DNA of 14,913 nucleotides from Actinomycetota bacterium (GCA_005888465.1 VAYJ01000032.1:1-14913), one strand, 5' to 3'; counted from the first letter of the stretch, positions 7,206 through 14,913 are shown. Notes: generated by a model from the sequence alone, not told the origin. Program-made: numbers and translations.

Positions 7206-8789
7206 TTACTCCTTCCGCTCGCGCGCATGACCGAAGCCCCCACCGCCCGGCGTCTCGACGAGGAGCACGTCGCCGGGCTCGACGGGGAGCGTGACCTTGG
7301 CAGGGAGCGCCCGCTCGTCGCCGTGCCGAACGAGTGCGTTGCGCCCGGGGGCGCCGGGCTCGCCGCCGGCGAGGCCCCAGGGGGAGTGGCGCCGCCGCTC
7401 GGACAGGATCGACACGGTCGCGCCGTCGGCGAGCACCTCGATGACGCGCCGGACGCCGTCGCCGCCCCGCCAGCGACCGTCGCCGCCGGTGCCGTTTCGG
7501 AGGCGCGCCTCCAGCAGCCGAAGCGGGTACGCGGTCTCGAGCGCTTCGGCGGGCGTGTTGAGCGTGTTCGTCATGTGCGTGTGGACGCCGCTCATGCCGT
7601 CCCCACCGGGCCGCGCGCCCTGGCCGCCGGCCACGGTCTCGTAGTACGTGAACGCCCGGCCGGTCCGTGGATCCAAGCCGCCGATCAGGATGTTGTTCAT
7701 GGTGCCCTGCGAGGCGGCGGGGATCCGATCGGGGAGCGCCGGTGCGAGCGCGCCCAGAACGACGTCGACGATGCGCTGCGAGGTCTCGACGTTCCCGGCG
7801 GCGACCGCCGCGGGAGGTTCGGGGTTCAGGAGCGAGCCGCGTTCGGCCCGGACCTCGAGCGGACGGTCGGCGCCGGCGTTCGCGGGGATCTCGGGGTCGG
7901 TCACGGCGCGGAGCACGAAGGCGCAGGCCGAGCGCGTGACGGCGAGGGGCGCGTTGACGCTCCCCGCGACCTGCCGGGACGTCCCCGCGAAGTCGACTCG
8001 CATGCGTCCACCGCCGATCGACACCGCCACCCGGATCGGGATGTCGACGGTGCCCGCGCCGTCGTCGTCGAGGAGGTCCTCGAACCGGTACGTGCCGGGC
8101 GGGATGCCCATGAGCGCCGCGCGCACGGCACGCTCGGCATGGTCTTTGGTCGCCTCCATGCCGACGAGGAGTCCCTCGATCCCCATCCGGCCGGCGAGCT
8201 CCGTGAGCCTCGCCGCCGCCGTGTGGTTGGAGCCGGCCTGGGCACGCAGGTCGCCTCGCCGCTCGTCGGGCGTGCGCGAGTTCGCGAGCAGCAGGTCCAG
8301 CACGTCGGGGTCCTCCCGTCCCTCGCGCCAGAGACGAACCGGCGGGATGCGCAGACCTTCCTGGAAGATCTCGGTCGCGCCGCCCGGCATGCTCCCGGGC
8401 GCCATGCCACCGACGTCGGCGTGGTGGGCGCGGTTCGCGACGTAACCGAGGAGACGGTCATCGACGAAGACCGGCGCGACGAGCGTCCAGTCGGGGAGGT
8501 GCGTGCCGCCGGCGAACGGGTCGGACAGCAAGACCTGATCGCCGGGGCGAAGCGGCCCGCGGCGCGCGAGGGCCGCGGCGACCGACGCCGGCATCGAGCC
8601 CAGGTGCACCGGGATGTGCTCCGCCTGCGCCACGAGCTCGCCGTCGGGGCCGAACACCGCCGCCGAGCAATCGACGCGCTCCTTGATGTTCGGCGAGTAG
8701 GCGGTTCGCCGAAGCGCCGCGCCCGCCTCCTCGGCGACCCCCGACAGAGCCGCGCGGCAGACCTCGAGCGCGATCGGGTCCATCGTCAT
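7206..8789 (-). CDS. hyuB: Hydantoinase B/oxoprolinase family protein (HyuB)
   Basis: A 527-aa hydantoinase B/oxoprolinase subunit, close to usual family length. Hallmarks in order are PIALEVCRAALSGVAEEAG at the N-terminus, LVAQAEHIPVHLGSMP, LLSDPFAGGTHLPDW, NRAHHADVGGMAPGSMPGG, and a glycine-rich C-terminal part (GGDGRWRGGDGVRR, ETPGGGGFG). With HyuA it forms the enzyme that uses ATP to open a lactam or hydantoin ring (5-oxoproline or N-methylhydantoin); related pairs carboxylate ketones. It is cytoplasmic. The start is ATG 8789, which shares one base with the hyuA stop (TGATG). GTG at 8792 and ATG at 8783 are also possible, and none has a good ribosome site, so translation is probably coupled to hyuA. 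The frame stays open far upstream to 9275 but only as a shadow of hyuA. The exact substrate cannot be assigned from these motifs. Confidence 0.92.
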   Translation of the reverse strand: MTMDPIALEVCRAALSGVAEEAGAALRRTAYSPNIKERVDCSAAVFGPDGELVAQAEHIPVHLGSMPASVAAALARRGPLRPGDQVLLSDPFAGGTHLPDWTLVAPVFVDDRLLGYVANRAHHADVGGMAPGSMPGGATEIFQEGLRIPPVRLWREGREDPDVLDLLLANSRTPDERRGDLRAQAGSNHTAAARLTELAGRMGIEGLLVGMEATKDHAERAVRAALMGIPPGTYRFEDLLDDDGAGTVDIPIRVAVSIGGGRMRVDFAGTSRQVAGSVNAPLAVTRSACAFVLRAVTDPEIPANAGADRPLEVRAERGSLLNPEPPAAVAAGNVETSQRIVDVVLGALAPALPDRIPAASQGTMNNILIGGLDPRTGRAFTYYETVAGGQGARPGGDGMSGVHTHMTNTLNTPAEALETAYPLRLLEARLRNGTGGDGRWRGGDGVRRVIEVLADGATVSILSERRRHSPWGLAGGEPGAPGRNALVRHGDERALPAKVTLPVEPGDVLLVETPGGGGFGHARERKE

Positions 8790-10777
8790 CACGCGTCGCG
8801 GATGAGGAGGTTCCCCACCCCGTCCACCTCGGCGTGCTGGCCGGGAAGGAGCAAGCACGTCGCGTCGACGCCGGCGACGATTGTCGGACCGTGGAGGCGG
8901 TCGCCGGCGCCGAGCGCGTCCCGTTCGAAGACGGCGCACGCTGTGTCCCGCCCCTCGATCCGCACCGTCCGTTCGCCGCGGCGCGCTTCTGCGGAGCCGC
9001 GTCCGGGCGGGACGGATGGCAGGGCGAACACGGGCCGCGGCGCTTCGGCCCGGACACGCAGGTTCACGACCTCGATCGCCTCCTCCGGGAGCGCGTAGCC
9101 GTATCGCTCGCGGTGCGCGTCGTGGAAGGCGCGAGCAAGACCAGAGGTCGTGTCGCCCTCGTCCGGCGCCATGACTTCGAGCTCGAACGACTGCCCTCGG
9201 TACCGGCAGTCCGCCGAGCGAACCACCACCGCATCGTCCATCGACGCTCGCACGTCTGCCTCCAGGCCCGCCCACCCTGCCGCCAGCCCGGAGGCCACCT
9301 CAGCGTTCAGTTCGCGGAGCACCGTTCGCGCGCCGCTCGCCGAGCGCGGCGCGGCGAGCAGACCGAGCGCCGACAGCACGCCCGGATACCTCGGCACGAT
9401 CACCAGAGGGCACCCGAGCTCCCGAGCGAGCGCCCCCTGGTGCAGCGGGCCGGCGCCGCCGAACGCGAGGAGCGCGAGGCGGCGCGGGTCGCGACCGCGT
9501 TCGACCGACACGACGCGAAGCGCCTTCGCGATGTGGGCCTCCACGACGCGTACGACGCCGGCCGCGGCCGCCTGCGTCTCCAGGCCCAGGGACGCCGCGA
9601 GACGCTCAAGCGCATCGGTCGCCGGAGCCGGCTCCAGCCGGAGCGAACCGCCGAGCGGAGCGTCGGGATGCAGGAGCCCGAGCAGGAGATACGCGTCGGT
9701 CACGGTGGGGTCGGTGCCACCCTTCCCGTAGCACGCCGGCCCGGGATCGGCCCCCGCCGAACGTGGTCCCACGCGAAGGGCACCGCCCGCATCTCCCCAC
9801 GCCACGCTCCCGCCGCCCGCGCCGACCGTGTGGATCTCGGTGGAGGGCACCGCGAACGGGAGCCCCGCCACCTGACCCTCGGCCGTCGTGCGCGGTCGCC
9901 CGCCCTCGATGAGCGTCGCGTCCGTCGAAGTGCCGCCCATGTCGAACGCGATGAGGTCGGTCACTCCGCAGCCCAAGCCGACCGCGGCGGCGCCCCAGGC
10001 GCCCGCTGCGGGCCCGGAGAGCAATGTGTGCACCGGGTTCGACGCCGCCGTCGTAGCGCCGAAGGTGCCGCCGCCCGAGCGCATCACCTCGACCTCGCAG
10101 CCCAGCCCCGCATCGCGAAGCGCACCGTCGAGGCTCCTCAGGTACCGCGACAGCGCGGGCGCCACGTAGGCGTCGAGCGCGGTCGTGCTCGCCCGTTCGT
10201 ACTCACGGAAGACAGGAAGGACCTCGCTCGAGACGCTCACCGGCAGGCCGGTGGCGCGGAGCGTGGCCGCGATCGCCGCTTCGTGCTCGGGGCGAAGGAA
10301 GCTGAAGAGCAGGCAGAGGGCGACGGCCTCGGGGCGCAGGGCGGCCACCTCGCGGGCCACCACGGCCACGGCGTCGGCATCGAGCGGACGCAGGACCGTC
10401 CCGTCGGCCGCCACGCGCTCGGGCGCCTCCACGACCAGGTCCCGCGGGATGACCGGCGGCGTCCGGTCGCGGAACAGGTCATAGAGCGAGGGACGGTTCT
10501 GCCGGCCGATCTCGAGCAGGTCCCGAAAGCCCTCGGTGGTCACCAGGACCGTGCGCGCGCCGCGCCGCTCGAGCGCCGCGTTCGTCGCGACCGTCGTCCC
10601 GTGGGCGAACCGCCGCAGCCGCCCGGGGTCCGCGCCGAGTTGCTCAAGGCCGTGCAGCACGCCTCGCGCCTGATCCCGCGGGGTGGAAGGAACCTTCGCG
10701 ACGACGAGCCGCTCGCCGTCGGTGAGCGCGAGGTCGGTGAACGTCCCGCCGACGTCGACCCCGACCTCGAACGTCAC
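8789..10777 (-). CDS. hyuA: Hydantoinase A/oxoprolinase family ATPase subunit (HyuA)
   Basis: A 662-aa subunit with the actin-like ATPase fold of hydantoinase A/oxoprolinase. It begins with the phosphate-1 loop EVGVDVGGTFTDLAL (residues 4-18). HGTTVATNAALERRG (59-73) follows, then FDMGGTSTDATLIEGG (278-293), GAGGGSVAWGD (319-329) and the block GPRSAGADPGPACYGKGGTD (337-356), all diagnostic. Length is normal. It should phosphorylate the ring carbonyl or otherwise spend ATP so that HyuB can hydrolyse the ring. The start is GTG 10777, four bases before the end of the S9 peptidase gene (GTGA overlap); starting here puts the ATPase loop at the very N-terminus, as in the family. A longer frame to 10954 only adds antisense-like residues from the peptidase gene. 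It shares one base with hyuB downstream. No weak or missing motif is seen, so the subunit looks functional. Confidence 0.93.
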   Translation of the reverse strand: MTFEVGVDVGGTFTDLALTDGERLVVAKVPSTPRDQARGVLHGLEQLGADPGRLRRFAHGTTVATNAALERRGARTVLVTTEGFRDLLEIGRQNRPSLYDLFRDRTPPVIPRDLVVEAPERVAADGTVLRPLDADAVAVVAREVAALRPEAVALCLLFSFLRPEHEAAIAATLRATGLPVSVSSEVLPVFREYERASTTALDAYVAPALSRYLRSLDGALRDAGLGCEVEVMRSGGGTFGATTAASNPVHTLLSGPAAGAWGAAAVGLGCGVTDLIAFDMGGTSTDATLIEGGRPRTTAEGQVAGLPFAVPSTEIHTVGAGGGSVAWGDAGGALRVGPRSAGADPGPACYGKGGTDPTVTDAYLLLGLLHPDAPLGGSLRLEPAPATDALERLAASLGLETQAAAAGVVRVVEAHIAKALRVVSVERGRDPRRLALLAFGGAGPLHQGALARELGCPLVIVPRYPGVLSALGLLAAPRSASGARTVLRELNAEVASGLAAGWAGLEADVRASMDDAVVVRSADCRYRGQSFELEVMAPDEGDTTSGLARAFHDAHRERYGYALPEEAIEVVNLRVRAEAPRPVFALPSVPPGRGSAEARRGERTVRIEGRDTACAVFERDALGAGDRLHGPTIVAGVDATCLLLPGQHAEVDGVGNLLIRDA

Positions 10778-12720
10778 CGCTTCTTGAGCTTCGTCTCCAA
10801 CCACTCCAGGATGATCTCGAAGCGCATGGCGCGGTGCACCGGGTTGCCGGAGCGTGTCAGCTCGTGGCTCTCCGACGGGAAGCGCACCATCTCGACGTCT
10901 CGCTTCAGGAGCCGGAGCGTCGTGAAGAGCTGCTCGCCCTGCTCGATCGGGCATCGGAGGTCATTCTCCGAGTGGAGGATGAGGAGCGGCGTCGTGATCG
11001 CTTGCGCGTAGGTCGCTGGCGACATCGCGATGTAGGCGTCCAGGTTCTCGTGCAGGAAGCCCCCCACGTAGCCCTTGAAGTCCCAGCCGAAGTCGCTCGA
11101 TCCCCACATCGACACCCACTGGTTGACGGCGCGCTCGGAGATGGCCGCCTGGAACCGGTCGGTGTGCCCGACGATCCACGACGTGAGGTACCCGCCGTAG
11201 GAGCCGCCCATCACGCCCAGCCGTTCCGGGTCGCAGAAGTCGAACCGGCGAAGGGCCTCGTCGAGCACGGCCAAGACGTCCTCGTAGTCGACGCTCCCCC
11301 AGCCGGGGCCTTCGGCCACCGGGCCGCGGATCGCGCGCCCCCACTCCTCGCTGTAGCCCGAGGACCCGCGCGGGTTCGAGTACAGCACGACGTAGCCGGC
11401 GCCCGCATACACCTGGAACTCGTCGAAGAGCCTGTTCCCGTACTGCGTGAACGGGCCGCCGTGGATGTTCAGGAGCACGGGATACGTCGTGCCGGCCTGG
11501 AACCCTGCGGGACGGATGATCCACGCTTCCACGTCGGTGCCGTCCCGGGAGGTGGCGGTGAAGCGTTCGGGCTCGACCAGCTCACGGCCGGCGATGAACC
11601 GCCGGCCGACGTCACTCACCTTGCGCTCCCCGACGAACAGCTCCGCAGGCGCAGTCGACGTGGTCAGCGTGTGCGCGATGGCCCCTCCCGCCGCGTCGTA
11701 GCCCGTGACGCATGCCTCGCCCCCGACCGCCAGCTCGGGCTTCCCGTTCCCGTCGGCCGGGACGCGATAGACGTGCACGTTGCCGCGGTCCTCGACCGCG
11801 AACATCAGGTCGGCGCCGTCCCAGATCGGCTCGCGGATGACCGGGTACGGAGCGCACTGGCGATCGAGCGACGTCGTGAGCACCTTGCGATCGCCGCCGT
11901 CCGCGGGGCTCACCGCCACCTGGCCGTGCCTCGGGTCGTCGAAGACACCCGGCGCGAACAGGTACGCGATGCTCGCCCCGTCGGGCGACCACGAGGGCGC
12001 GTCGCACGTGCCGTCCCCGAGCGACACCTGGCGAGGCTCCCCCCGGCCGCTCACATCGATGACATGGATGTCGGAGATGTGGTCGATGTCCCAGTCCTCG
12101 TGGCGCGGGGACGCGAAGGCGATCCGCTCGCCGTCGGGCGACCACGCCGGGCCCGACTCCTCGTGTTCCCCGGTGGTGAGCTGGACGGGCGGCGCCGATC
12201 CGTCGACCGCGACGAGGAACAGGTGCTGGGGCCGGTCGCCGGTCCAGCCGACCGTGTCGAGCTTGAAGTGCAGCCGCGTGAACCGGCGCGGCGCACGCCG
12301 CTTGTCGTCCTCCACGCCGTAGGCGGGGTCGGGTACCCGGGACGCGAACGCGATCCGCGTGCCGTCCGGCGCCCAGACGACGTCCGTGACGTCCTCCTTC
12401 AGGTCCGTAAGCTTGCTCGGCTCACCCCCGCCGATCGGCATGACGAAGAGCTGCATGTGATCGCCAGCACGCTTCGACGTGAACGCCAGGCGCTCCCCGT
12501 CGGGCGACCATCGCGGGGCGGCGTCCCGGGTCGTGCCGGAGGTGAACTGGCGAGGCGGCGCCGATCCATCGATCGGTGCTAGCCAGATGGCGCTTCGGTA
12601 TTCGTTTGCGTCCTTGTCGATGCTCCAGACGACATAGGCCACGGTGCGTCCGTCGGGGGAGACGCGCGGGTCCGTGGCTCCCGTCAGGGCATAGACGTCG
12701 TCAGGCACCATCCCGGGCAT
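10774..12720 (-). CDS. S9-family prolyl oligopeptidase-type peptidase
   Basis: A 648-aa serine peptidase with an N-terminal beta-propeller and a C-terminal alpha/beta-hydrolase domain. Propeller blades repeat a TolB/WD-like motif: RVSPDGRTVAYV, RWSPDGERLAFTS, VWAPDGTRIAFAS, AWSPDGERIAFAS and SWSPDGASIAYLF. The hydrolase part has LLNIHGGPFTQYG, the nucleophile in GGSYGGY (S507), Asp in SENDLRCP (D587) and His in ESHELTRSG (H619), a complete triad in S9 order. It should cut short peptides, often after Pro or from blocked N-termini (acylaminoacyl-peptidase or dipeptidyl-peptidase-like). No clear signal peptide is visible, so it is probably cytoplasmic. The start is ATG 12720 with GGAGG (12730-12734) 9 nt upstream. 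It is the first gene of the leftward cluster and overlaps hyuA by 4 nt, which suggests its products feed, or are made with, HyuAB. Peptide specificity is not visible. Confidence 0.93.
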   Translation of the reverse strand: MPGMVPDDVYALTGATDPRVSPDGRTVAYVVWSIDKDANEYRSAIWLAPIDGSAPPRQFTSGTTRDAAPRWSPDGERLAFTSKRAGDHMQLFVMPIGGGEPSKLTDLKEDVTDVVWAPDGTRIAFASRVPDPAYGVEDDKRRAPRRFTRLHFKLDTVGWTGDRPQHLFLVAVDGSAPPVQLTTGEHEESGPAWSPDGERIAFASPRHEDWDIDHISDIHVIDVSGRGEPRQVSLGDGTCDAPSWSPDGASIAYLFAPGVFDDPRHGQVAVSPADGGDRKVLTTSLDRQCAPYPVIREPIWDGADLMFAVEDRGNVHVYRVPADGNGKPELAVGGEACVTGYDAAGGAIAHTLTTSTAPAELFVGERKVSDVGRRFIAGRELVEPERFTATSRDGTDVEAWIIRPAGFQAGTTYPVLLNIHGGPFTQYGNRLFDEFQVYAGAGYVVLYSNPRGSSGYSEEWGRAIRGPVAEGPGWGSVDYEDVLAVLDEALRRFDFCDPERLGVMGGSYGGYLTSWIVGHTDRFQAAISERAVNQWVSMWGSSDFGWDFKGYVGGFLHENLDAYIAMSPATYAQAITTPLLILHSENDLRCPIEQGEQLFTTLRLLKRDVEMVRFPSESHELTRSGNPVHRAMRFEIILEWLETKLKKR

Positions 12721-12844
12721 CTCGCATCCCCTCCCCTAGCAGGGTCGTCGTGTCGTTCGGGCTCCGAGCGGCAAATCTTGCCACATAGCGCCCGGAAGCA
12801 CCCCTCCGAAGGAAGGTTTCGGCCGGCCGCGTTAGGCTTCGGCC
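12721..12844. promoter_or_regulatory. Divergent intergenic region with candidate operator
   Basis: This 124-bp gap separates the leftward S9 peptidase gene from the rightward small gene, so promoters for both should lie here. The only AT-richer patch holds a short palindrome, GGCAA-ATC-TTGCC (12770-12782), about 50 nt upstream of the peptidase start. Two near-identical decamers, GGTTTCGGCC (12815-12824) and GGCTTCGGCC (12835-12844), are 20 bp apart, i.e. about two helical turns, and the second abuts the small gene's start. GGCCGGCC at 12821-12828 is self-complementary. I could not identify a convincing -35/-10 pair for the peptidase gene. The elements are suggestive only. Confidence 0.35.
12833..12838 (+). 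promoter_or_regulatory. Possible -10 element for a leaderless small gene
   Basis: TAGGCT fits the TANNNT pattern of high-GC bacterial -10 elements and ends 6 nt before the GTG at 12845. No Shine-Dalgarno sequence lies between, which is the arrangement seen for leaderless mRNAs starting at the initiation codon. No -35 box is evident. This is a weak single-motif match. Confidence 0.3.
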
Positions 12845-13030
12845 GTGGTCAGGGGCAGCCGGCTGTACCGGTGGTTCGAACGGGCGATCCTCGGAGCGGG
12901 CATGTCGGTGATCGCGTTCGTCATCGAACGACGGCTGCTCAAGGCGATCAAGCAGGGGAAGACGCACCCCGACGAGCCGTCGCGCGAGGCGCAGCTAGCG
13001 ACGACGAACCAGGTCCCCGATCAGCCCTAG
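12845..13030 (+). CDS. Small hypothetical protein, 61 aa, basic/hydrophobic
   Basis: The only rightward gene. Codons carry G or C at nearly every third position, which supports real coding. The product begins with a basic amphipathic stretch (SRLYRWFERAI), then a hydrophobic run with a possible membrane contact (LGAGMSVIAFVIERRLL, about residues 16-32), then a charged tail. I do not recognise a family. The start is taken as GTG 12845, since the amphipathic N-terminus is lost if ATG 12902 is used. Its last 36 nt lie antisense over the 3' end of the UbiB kinase gene, whose stop is at 12995, so the two genes converge and overlap. It could be a small membrane-associated protein, but no function can be assigned. 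Confidence 0.6.
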   Translation: MVRGSRLYRWFERAILGAGMSVIAFVIERRLLKAIKQGKTHPDEPSREAQLATTNQVPDQP

Positions 13031-14913
13031 GGTGAGCACGCCCCCCGCGCTCCCGAGCGTGATCGGCACCCAGGGCGCCACGTGGATCGAGCTCGCGGTG
13101 ATCGCGGTCGCCACCAGCGTCCCCCCCGCCGAGAGCGCGAGAGCGAGGCGCCGGCTCCCGCGCCGGATCGTGTCCTCCAGGCGTTCCGTGCCGCGGAAGT
13201 TCACCGTGAGCTTGGGTCCGGGGCGCGATCCGGACAGGCGCTCGATCGATTCGACGAGCCTCGTGAATCGCACGCGGAGCTTCTGCGCCTCGTAAAAGAG
13301 CTTCTTCGGATCGGCCCGATCGCGGATCCGGTGCACCAGCCCCTTCGTGAGGAACTGGCCCGCCACGGAGAAGGGGTCGAGCGTCGGATCCAACTCCCCG
13401 GTCGCGAGCTGCATCTGGGCGAGTGCCTTGCCGGTCAGCACGAGGGACGCCGGGAGCGACACGTCGTTGCGGATGGCGATCTCGGTGATGTCCTGCAGGA
13501 TCGGGCCGAGCTGGATCTCTTTGAGCGAGGCCTTCCGGTAGTGGGCCATCACCGCGCCGATGTCCCTCTGGAACGCCTCCACGTCGATGTCGGTCCGCTG
13601 GTCCTGGCCGGCCAGCATGAGCGTGACGTCGGTCAGGAAGCTCACGTCCTCCTGCCAGAACGCCATCAGCAGCAGGATGAGCAGCTCGCGGATCTCCGGG
13701 CCGAGCTCGCCCACCATGCCGAAGTCGAGGAGGTAGACCCGGTCCTGCCACCACATCAGGTTCCCAGGGTGCGGGTCGGCGTGGAAGAACCCGTCGGTGA
13801 GGATCTGCGCGTAGTAGGACTCGAGCAGCTGGCGCGCCGCCTCCTTGCGCACGTCGCCCTCCGGGGCCTGGCGGATCGGCACGCCCTGGATCTCCTGCAT
13901 CACGAGGAGCCGCGCCGTCGTGTACTCGCCGTGGACGCCCGGGACGTCCAGCCGGTCGTAGGGCTCGAGCACCGTTCGCATCCGCGCGATGTTCGAGGCC
14001 TCGCGCCGAAAGTCGAGCTCCCGCTGGAGCGACTCGGAGAGGTGCTCGAAGATCGCCGGCATGTCGACGAGCTGGCGAAACGCGGGCCGGTGGGCCGTCT
14101 TCTCGGCGAAGAGCTTCAGCAGGCCGAGGTCCTCCATGATGTCCTTGCGCGCGGTCGGGCGCTGGACCTTCACGACCACACGCTCACCGCCGGTGAGCGT
14201 GGCGCGATGGACCTCGGCGATGGTGCCCGCCGCCATCGGCTCGGGCACGATCGATTCGAACACGTCCTCCCACGGCACGCCGAGCTCCTGCTCCATCACG
14301 TGCACGACTTCCTCTTGTCCGGGCGCGTCGACAGCATCTGCCCGAGCTTCGCGAAGGTCGGCCCGAGCTCCTCGAGCGCCTGGCGGAAGCGGCGGGCGCG
14401 CTGCTCGGTCGAGTCCTCGTCCCCTCGCCGCCCGCGCGAGAACAGCTCGCGGATCCCGTGCTTGGCGAGCACGGCCGAGATCGTCGTCGCCCGGCCGAGC
14501 AGGTGACCGCCCACGTCCTGGTGGGTGTCGGCCGATGCCGGCGTCCGCGGGACGAACCCGCCCGGCTGTCGCTCGTCCGTGTTGACGATGATCACCGTGC
14601 ACCGCGCGTTGTGGCTCACGCGATTGGGCACGTTGCCGAGCAGGAACTCCCTGCGCCCGCTCATCCCGAGGTTCCCGACCACCAGGACATCGACCCCGGT
14701 CTCCTCGGCCGCCCGGACGATCGCCATCGAGGGGTCCGCATCCACGACGACCTGCGCTCTGCCGCGGGGTCCCGCGAGCTGTTGGGCGAGCCGCGCGAGC
14801 TCGTTCGACGCCGCTGAGGCGCGCGTCGACTCGGCCATGCCGGCTTCCGTGCCGGGTTCGTTCTCCGGGACGACGACCTGGAGGAGGTGCAGCTCGGCCC
14901 CGAAGCGCTCGGA
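12995..14913 (-). pseudogene. USP domain fused to AarF/ABC1/UbiB kinase, frame-broken (partial, N-terminus off right edge)
   Basis: In one frame, open from the right edge to a TGA at 14296, there is a universal stress domain (SERFGAELHLLQVVV; ATP-type loop GNLGMSGRREFLLGN, with Asn where Ser/Thr is usual), a linker, then the UbiB-family KxGQ block LGPTFAKLGQMLSTRPD. The kinase continues in another frame to TAG at 12995: EEVVHVMEQELG, the Ala-rich loop AAGTIAEVH, Lys in VVVKVQRP, LDFRREASNIARM, FHADPHPGNLMW, LLDFGMVGEL, and two C-terminal hydrophobic helices (near ALALSAGGTLVATAI and VPITLGSAGGVLTLG). UbiB proteins are membrane-bound atypical kinases/ATPases tied to quinone or lipid metabolism. 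Between STRPD and EEVV about 22 residues expected from UbiB are absent and the frame shifts (14308-14322). The first frame's stop and an ATG of the second overlap as TGATG (14298-14294), so the kinase could be made as a separate 433-aa product. Real lesion or assembly error is open. Confidence 0.85.

Noticed and set aside
7227..9098. 623-aa plus-strand open frame opposite hyuB
   Set aside because: Shadow of hyuB, which has unambiguous family motifs on the other strand.
8834..11011. 725-aa plus-strand open frame opposite hyuA
   Set aside because: Shadow of hyuA and the peptidase gene end; compositionally biased, no domain, no ribosome site.
10834..12582. 582-aa plus-strand open frame opposite the S9 peptidase
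   Set aside because: Antisense to the propeller and catalytic domains; biased composition and no recognisable motif.
12701..12967. 88-aa minus-strand open frame over the promoter gap
   Set aside because: It overlaps the small plus-strand gene and the peptidase start, has no ribosome site and shows no domain.
13082..14506. 474-aa plus-strand open frame opposite the kinase gene
   Set aside because: Shadow frame of the UbiB coding sequence with the same biased composition.
1..14913. CRISPR array, tRNA, rRNA, insertion sequence or prophage genes
   Set aside because: No regularly spaced repeats, cloverleaf, conserved rRNA blocks, transposase motifs or terminal repeats were seen on either strand by eye.

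Overview
The window is GC-rich, densely coding DNA whose genes strongly prefer G or C at third codon positions. Nine of the eleven complete or near-complete genes read leftward (minus strand) with very short gaps or stop/start overlaps. GTG starts are frequent, and one small plus-strand gene may be leaderless. The style and the gene set (HyuA/HyuB pair, S9 peptidase, GMC oxidoreductase, universal stress domain joined to a UbiB kinase) suggest a high-GC soil or freshwater bacterium, most likely Actinomycetota or a neighbouring lineage such as Chloroflexota. No rRNA or marker gene is present, so this assignment is an inference.

Layout in transcription order, right to left. (1) 14913-12995: a universal stress protein (USP) domain continuing into an AarF/ABC1/UbiB atypical kinase. 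It enters from the right edge and is broken by a frame change near 14310-14322, with about 22 expected residues missing. (2) 12845-13030, plus strand: a 61-aa hypothetical protein whose 3' end overlaps the kinase gene's 3' end tail to tail. (3) 12844-12721: a divergent promoter region. (4) 12720-6445: S9 prolyl-oligopeptidase-type peptidase, HyuA, HyuB and a nucleotidyltransferase-fold protein. Junctions are -4, -1 and +11 nt. (5) 6443-4782: GMC flavoprotein oxidoreductase, 1 nt after the nucleotidyltransferase. (6) 4687-545: metallophosphoesterase, APC-family permease and aldehyde dehydrogenase (ALDH, frame-broken near 1407-1412). (7) 545-1: a second, paralogous metallophosphoesterase that runs off the left edge.

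Genes 4-7 look like one long catabolic locus. The permease would import an amino-acid- or amine-like compound. The S9 peptidase would release small peptides or blocked residues. HyuA/HyuB would open a lactam or hydantoin ring using ATP. The GMC enzyme and ALDH would oxidise an alcohol to an aldehyde and then an acid. The two phosphoesterases and the nucleotidyltransferase have no obvious place in such a route and are the most intriguing members. The substrate cannot be read from the sequence.

Three local structures stand out. A 15-bp perfect hairpin lies between permease and ALDH. An inverted repeat traps the start codon of the internal metallophosphoesterase. The two halves of the broken kinase gene meet at a TGATG stop/start overlap. 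I found no tRNA, rRNA, CRISPR array, insertion sequence or phage gene. Both broken genes could be real lesions or assembly errors, and this cannot be settled from the sequence alone.
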